NCBI GenBank assembly: GCA_910579105.1
Contig: CAJTRT010000020.1
Location: 1-39,059, forward strand
Direction of reading: 5' to 3'
Source: an uncultured Muribaculaceae bacterium
GTDB taxonomy: Bacteria > Bacteroidota > Bacteroidia > Bacteroidales > Muribaculaceae
DNA length: 39,059 bases
Of this stretch, positions 35,477 through 39,059 are shown piece after piece. The notes below the pieces were generated by a model that searched no databases, was not told the DNA's origin, and worked only from the letters and a program-made list of their open reading frames with translations. The number at the start of each line of letters is the position of its first letter. Position 1 is the first letter of the stretch. Made by a program: the position numbers and the translations under genes.

Positions 35477-36394
35477 TCAGTTGTGGCGGACAAGGACACC
35501 GTCCTCGAAGATGAGGTAGCGGCCGTCGGGGTACGACCATCGCTCGTAGGCGGTGGAGTGGGAGTGGCCGCGGTCGATTTCGGAGGTCGGGCCCAGCGCC
35601 AGGCGCGCCTCGGCGCGGGTCATGCCGTTGGTTATTTTGGAATCGCAGATCAGAGCCCAGTGCTCGTCGGTGATTTCGGGGTGGCGTGAGCGCGGGTCGG
35701 TGAATGAGAAAAGCGCGTCGAAACCGCGCGAGGCGGAAGCCCCGGCGCTCATCAGCAGCTCGCCCCGAGTTCCGTCGGCGGTGGCGAACCTGACCCTGAG
35801 GGGGTGCGTTGCGCTACCCGGGAGCACTCTCTCGATTGTCACCGGGATGAATTTGCGTCCGCGGGTGTAGGATCCGTCATCGGGGTTGTTCCACAGGTTT
35901 GTGCGCAGGTATAATTCGCGGCCGGCAAGCGCCCGGTCTGCTTCTTCGACAGACCGCAGGTCGATCAGGAAGGGGATTTCGGGAGGTGTGTCCCTCCCCA
36001 TCAGGGTTTCAAGCGGGACGGCTGAGTTGTTTACGAGGGTGTCGCCTCCCGGCGTGGCGAAAAGGAATTCCGCCACGGAGTCGCCGAGCACCCATACGCG
36101 TTCCCTTGCCCCGAGGTAGCGGAGTTCTGTGCCTGACGTGATGGAGGGGTTGCCGGCGAACCCCTTTCCCGCCTGGGGGCCGACGGCCATGAAGCTGTCG
36201 CCCGCGCGCCACCGCGACAACGGGCGCGGCTGGAAAGTAGCCGCGAGGCGCTGCTCTTCGGATGTGGCGGCGTTCTGCCGCTCGACATCCTTGTAGGTTA
36301 TTTTCGGGGTTGATTCCACGCCTGTGAAGCACCCGGTGAGCAGCAGGGCGGTCATGGCGCGGAGGAGTATGTGTCTTGTTCGGAGAACTGTCAT
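35477..36394 (-). CDS. BamE/SmpA-like lipoprotein
   Basis: A 305-aa lipoprotein. A signal peptide ends in lipobox LLLTGC with the acylated C22. Most of the protein is unrecognised and beta-rich; the C-terminal part (DSKITNGMTRAEARLALGPTSEIDRG, then YERWSYPDGRYLIFEDGVLV) fits the SmpA/OmlA/BamE-like pattern seen in many small envelope proteins. The start at 36394 was chosen because it lies just after the lipobox-containing leader and its ATG overlaps the stop of the upstream gene (ATGA at 36391-36394); the longer frame to 36853 only shadows the exonuclease. Function unknown; last gene of the operon. Confidence 0.78.
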   Translation of the reverse strand: MTVLRTRHILLRAMTALLLTGCFTGVESTPKITYKDVERQNAATSEEQRLAATFQPRPLSRWRAGDSFMAVGPQAGKGFAGNPSITSGTELRYLGARERVWVLGDSVAEFLFATPGGDTLVNNSAVPLETLMGRDTPPEIPFLIDLRSVEEADRALAGRELYLRTNLWNNPDDGSYTRGRKFIPVTIERVLPGSATHPLRVRFATADGTRGELLMSAGASASRGFDALFSFTDPRSRHPEITDEHWALICDSKITNGMTRAEARLALGPTSEIDRGHSHSTAYERWSYPDGRYLIFEDGVLVRHN

Positions 36395-36597
36395 TTCTTG
36401 TGGCGGCGCCGCGCCCTTAGCAGGTTGAGACGCAGCAGGTAGATGCAGATTAGTGTGATGGCTATCCCGCCGAAGTATAAAGTGCCCGAAATGCCTCCGG
36501 CGCGGTAGTTTGACCATCCCATGACGGCCATCACTGCCAAGTAGACGAGCAGCAGGGCGGGAATGATGACCGGACGGGTCAGAAATCTGTTCTTCAT
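36391..36597 (-). CDS. Small two-helix membrane protein
   Basis: A 68-aa protein with two hydrophobic segments (PVIIPALLLVYLAVMAVMG at 9-27 and GGIAITLICIYLLRL at 43-57) ending in a basic tail (NLLRARRRHKK). No known family is recognised. It overlaps the exonuclease gene by 4 bp at the start (ATGA, 36594-36597) and the lipoprotein gene by 4 bp at the stop (36391-36394), which makes it a true gene rather than a shadow. Confidence 0.75.
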   Translation of the reverse strand: MKNRFLTRPVIIPALLLVYLAVMAVMGWSNYRAGGISGTLYFGGIAITLICIYLLRLNLLRARRRHKK

Positions 36598-37553
36598 TCT
36601 GTCGGTTCCTGCGGTTTTTCGCGGGAGGTTTTCGGTTTCGCGGTTTTTTTTGCCCGCGGTTTCGTGGTTTTTGGCGTTTTTGCCGCGGCTTTTTTTGTGG
36701 CGGCGCCGGCTTTCGCGGGGATGTCCCCTGTGTCGGTGGTTTTCTTCGCGCGGCGCGTGGTCTTGGCTGTCCTGGTCGCTTTGGCCTTTTCGGCGGGAGC
36801 CTTGTCGGTCTTTGCGGCGCTTTTCCGTCGCCGGGGCCTGGGGGCTTTCTCATGCTTGGGATTCTCGGCCACGGTCACGGTGCCGTCGGCGTTGGTCTCG
36901 ACGCGGACTCCGACGCTGCGTTGCAGGGCCTCGGCGGTCTCGTCGTCTATGACATAGGGGCAAGCGTCGGGGTCGAAGCCCCCTGCCGCGAGATGGTTGT
37001 AGAGCTTCAGGCACGCCCAGGCGTCGAGGGCGGCGTAGCTCTGCTGCGAGGGGGTGAGGCTGGGAGCTTCCCAGTTTGTGAGGCGCTGTGTCTTTGAGAT
37101 TTTCTCGTTGAAAACCACGCCGTAGATTTTCTGCAGGCTGTTGTCGGCGATGCGGAACTGCTTTACGTAGGTCTGCAGCTCGACGAATCCCTCCGGTTTG
37201 AATTCCTTGAATTCAGGCAGTCGCTGGAGCGAGTGGAAGTCATCCTTGACCGAGAGGCCTATTTTCTGTATGGCGGGGTTCTCGAACAGCCTTGCCAGCC
37301 CGTCGAGCGAGCCGATCATTTTCAGCCGGAAGAGGAAGCACTCGTCGTAGGTCGAGAGCTGCACGAGCGACACCTTGTAGTGCTGGTCCTTGCGGAAGCT
37401 GGGGCGCGTCTCCGTGTCGAAGCCGATCTGGGCGAGCTTGTTGAGGTAGATGAGCGCGTCGCGGGCCTTTGCCGCGGAATCGACCAGCACCACCTTCCCC
37501 GGGAAACGTATCTCGGGGAGCGCGGCGAGCTGCTCTTTGGAAATTCCTAACAT
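36594..37553 (-). CDS. RNase D-like 3'-5' exonuclease with a Lys/Ala-rich C-terminal tail
   Basis: A 319-aa DEDD-family 3'-5' exonuclease: QIGFDTETRPSF carries motif I (D-x-E), IQKIGLSVKDDFHSL motif II, and QQSYAALDAWACLKLYNHL motif III with the terminal aspartate. This domain spans about residues 20-190. The last 110 residues form a basic, low-complexity tail rich in Lys, Ala, Thr and Pro (PRPRRRKSAAK, then ATKKAAAKTPKTTKPRAKKTA) that resembles histone-H1-like nucleic-acid-binding tails. The start MLGISKEQLAALPEIRF at 37553 was chosen because the upstream reading frame is antisense to tcdA. It leads a three-gene overlapping operon. Confidence 0.85.
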   Translation of the reverse strand: MLGISKEQLAALPEIRFPGKVVLVDSAAKARDALIYLNKLAQIGFDTETRPSFRKDQHYKVSLVQLSTYDECFLFRLKMIGSLDGLARLFENPAIQKIGLSVKDDFHSLQRLPEFKEFKPEGFVELQTYVKQFRIADNSLQKIYGVVFNEKISKTQRLTNWEAPSLTPSQQSYAALDAWACLKLYNHLAAGGFDPDACPYVIDDETAEALQRSVGVRVETNADGTVTVAENPKHEKAPRPRRRKSAAKTDKAPAEKAKATRTAKTTRRAKKTTDTGDIPAKAGAATKKAAAKTPKTTKPRAKKTAKPKTSREKPQEPTE

Positions 37554-37558
37554 AGGCG

Positions 37559-37587
37559 CGAAATTACGAATTTTTTCTCTAATTTTG
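37559..37587. promoter_or_regulatory. Divergent promoter elements between the exonuclease operon and tcdA
   Basis: Only 40 bp (37554-37593) separate the two divergent ATGs. On plus, TAATTTTG (37580-37587) is a perfect -7 box 6 bp before the tcdA ATG. On minus, TAATTTCG (37566-37559) is a near-match 5 bp before the exonuclease ATG. Both mRNAs would be nearly leaderless. No clear -33 elements were seen. Confidence 0.5.
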
Positions 37588-37593
37588 CCCCCG

Positions 37594-38373
37594 ATGGAAC
37601 AGCGATTTGACAGAAGGGAGATATTTAACCGCGCCAGCCTCCTGCTGGGCGACGAGGCGCTCGAACGGCTTGCCGGGGCGCGCGCGGCGGTGTTCGGCAT
37701 AGGCGGTGTGGGGAGTTGGGCCGCTGAGGCTCTGGCGCGCACCGGCGTCGGGTCGCTGACGCTCGTCGACGCTGACCGGGTGAGCGTCACCAACATCAAC
37801 CGCCAGGCCCCCGCCACAGCGCTGACTGTCGGGGAGCCGAAAGTGGAAGCGATGGCGCGCCGCCTGCTGGAAATAAACCCGGGCCTGGAACTCGAACTTG
37901 TCAACGGGCGTTACACCGCGGAAACCGCCGACGGCTTCGACCTCGGCGCTTACGACGCGGTGATTGACGCTATCGATTCCCTGGCCGACAAGGCGCTCCT
38001 TATCATGCGGGCAACCGAGGCCGCGGCCTCGTGCCCGGAGCGTCCCCGCCGGCCGTTGTTCGTCAGTTCGATGGGCGCCGCCCTGAAGCTCGACCCTGCT
38101 AAAATCTCGGTCGCCGAATTCTGGAAAGTCAGCGGCTGCCCCCTGGCCGCCGCGTTGCGGCGCCGCTTCAAGAAGAGCGGCCGGTTCCCGGCCCGCAAGT
38201 TCCAGTGCGTCTATTCCCCCGAACTCCTCGCGAACAGGGGAGCCGCCCAGGCCGCCGACGGCTTGATGACCTACGGCAAAGCCGCCGTCAACGGCTCCCT
38301 CTGCCACGTCACCGCAATCTTCGGCATGACCCTCGCCGGCCTCGTCGTCGAGCGCCTCGTCTCGGATTCATGA
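37594..38373 (+). CDS. tcdA: tRNA threonylcarbamoyladenosine dehydratase
   Basis: A 259-aa E1-like adenylating enzyme that cyclises t6A37 of tRNA to ct6A using ATP. The nucleotide-binding motif VFGIGGVGSWAAEAL lies near residues 33-47, followed by LTLVDADRVSVTNINRQ and the DAVIDAIDSLADKALLI block, then the SSMGAALKLDPAKI stretch. The start at 37594 (MEQRFDRREIFNRASLLLG) matches family starts; the extra codons upstream run over the divergent promoter. The usual sulphur-relay partners CsdA/CsdE are not nearby. It is divergent from the exonuclease operon with a 40-bp gap. Confidence 0.94.
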   Translation: MEQRFDRREIFNRASLLLGDEALERLAGARAAVFGIGGVGSWAAEALARTGVGSLTLVDADRVSVTNINRQAPATALTVGEPKVEAMARRLLEINPGLELELVNGRYTAETADGFDLGAYDAVIDAIDSLADKALLIMRATEAAASCPERPRRPLFVSSMGAALKLDPAKISVAEFWKVSGCPLAAALRRRFKKSGRFPARKFQCVYSPELLANRGAAQAADGLMTYGKAAVNGSLCHVTAIFGMTLAGLVVERLVSDS

Positions 38374-38425
38374 CAGATGCCGCCCGACGAACAGGTGTCG
38401 AATAACAAATTTTAGGGTATATGGA

Positions 38426-38481
38426 AATTTGCATAATTATTCATTTTGCGCCCACCTCTTAAAAATAAATATTTATGCAAA
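38426..38481. repeat. Short inverted repeat in the AT-rich gap
   Basis: TTTGCATAA (38428-38436) and TTATGCAAA (38473-38481) are 9-bp inverted copies 36 bp apart. The gap 38374-38630 has no gene and is very AT-rich. Could be operator half-sites for the downstream gene or a weak stem. Confidence 0.35.
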
Positions 38482-38502
38482 ATTAAGAAATGTGTTAAAA
38501 TA

Positions 38503-38534
38503 TTTGCATTTAAGCGAAGTGCGCGCTATCTTTG
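38503..38534 (+). promoter_or_regulatory. Promoter of the secreted hypothetical protein
   Basis: TTTG (38503-38506) and TATCTTTG (38527-38534) are 20 bp apart, an ideal match. The leader of about 90 nt before ATG 38631 is long. Confidence 0.85.
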
Positions 38535-38630
38535 CAAAATCAATTGTATCTCATTAGTTGTTATGCTCTCTTTGGAGATAAGGATTGTGTTTAACTAAGA
38601 GTTACTTTGAAAACACATTAATCAATCAAT

Positions 38631-39038
38631 ATGCTTATGAATATCAAGGTTTTATTCTTTGCGGTTTGTTCAATCCTCATAACTTCGTTTGCGACTATGG
38701 ATGCGATTCCCGTTGGCACGGATGAGGAGAAAGCGAAAGAGCAGATGTTACAATCTTTAAAGCCTCTATATGGTCAGAAGGCGTACTACTACTGGGTAGA
38801 AGGTGGAATCGCAAAAGACTGGGCGATTTTCGTAAATCCAGATAAAAATAAAGGCTGGGGACACGAATGTTACTTGGCGAGAAGACAAAAGGCGACTCCA
38901 ATGGATCCAACTCTAAAAGTAATATTGAAGGATACCTTGATGTTTCCACCCGATGTGAGGATGACAGAGTTGTCAGTTCCTGATTTGCCTGAGAATGAAA
39001 TGGAGCAATACTTCGGTTATTTTTTGAGAATTTGTTAA
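38631..39038 (+). CDS. Secreted hypothetical protein
   Basis: A 135-aa protein not recognised. An N-terminal signal sequence (NIKVLFFAVCSILITSFA) precedes a mature part with GQKAYYYWVEGGIAKDWAIFVNP and DKNKGWGHECYLARRQ; there is no visible catalytic motif. It ends EQYFGYFLRIC. The second ATG at 38637 is possible. It is AT-rich compared with most of the window and has a strong promoter. The last reading-frame segment ends in a short run with no family signature, so a truncated end cannot be excluded. A GGCTCC/GGAGCC hairpin lies just beyond the stop. Confidence 0.6.
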   Translation: MLMNIKVLFFAVCSILITSFATMDAIPVGTDEEKAKEQMLQSLKPLYGQKAYYYWVEGGIAKDWAIFVNPDKNKGWGHECYLARRQKATPMDPTLKVILKDTLMFPPDVRMTELSVPDLPENEMEQYFGYFLRIC

Positions 39039-39039
39039 C

Positions 39040-39053
39040 GGCTCCGAGGAGCC
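39040..39053 (+). terminator. Possible terminator stem at the window edge
   Basis: GGCTCC-GA-GGAGCC is a perfect 6-bp hairpin immediately after the stop. A T-tract cannot be checked because the window ends at 39059. Confidence 0.35.
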
Positions 39054-39059
39054 AAGTGT

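Noticed and set aside
36395..36853. Longer start of the lipoprotein gene
   Set aside because: Extra residues are Arg/Pro/Lys-rich and shadow the exonuclease tail.

Overview
This window looks like chromosome from a GC-rich Bacteroidales species, most likely a Muribaculaceae-type gut bacterium. The evidence is Bacteroidota-style promoters (TTTG, about 20 bp, TAnnTTTG), an rpoB-rpoC pair followed by a short histone-H1-like protein, a serine palmitoyltransferase for sphingolipids, a DUF5683/LysM-transglycosylase pair, and Bacteroidota-type TamB and topoisomerase IV subunit B. The genus is inferred, not proven.

Layout. 1-5087: the 3' end of rpoB, full rpoC and a strong terminator. 5111-7302: histone-like gene, spt, tRNA-Leu(TAG), tRNA-Gly(CCC) and its terminator. 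7307-12068: an AT-richer RhuM-family gene directly behind the tRNA, a small ssb, then an OPT transporter overlapping a MATE transporter by one base. 12065-23152 (minus strand): RAYT copy 1, a C-terminal processing peptidase, coaD, parE, tamB and RAYT copy 2. 23202-29824 (minus): acyltransferase, mtaB, serB, LysM transglycosylase and DUF5683 gene, apparently read from one well-formed promoter. 29872-32863 (minus): an accessory three-gene operon (DUF262-like, DUF3696-type AAA ATPase, unknown protein) resembling phage-defence cassettes. 32959-35439 (plus): S41 peptidase, then an AT-rich small-ORF/GNAT pair. 35477-37553 (minus): lipoprotein, small membrane protein and RNase D-like exonuclease with ATGA overlaps. 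37594-39038 (plus): tcdA, an AT-rich gap and a secreted hypothetical protein.

The most unusual signal is the pair of REP-associated tyrosine transposase (RAYT) loci at 12065-13367 and 22160-23377. Both encode an HUH/Tyr nuclease domain joined to a C-terminal region that resembles a DprA/SLOG Rossmann fold. Each has, just upstream of its start, a long inverted repeat made of two REP-like palindromes enclosing an almost pure purine (plus strand) tract. The arms of the two loci share a GTCGGGTG...GAGC..CAG.CGAGC consensus and the same orientation, with the hairpin outside and GTCGGGTG facing the tract. This points to a coherent RAYT/REPIN-like system. The second candidate system is the DUF262/ATPase/unknown operon, and the third is the MARPI-type small protein with its GNAT partner.
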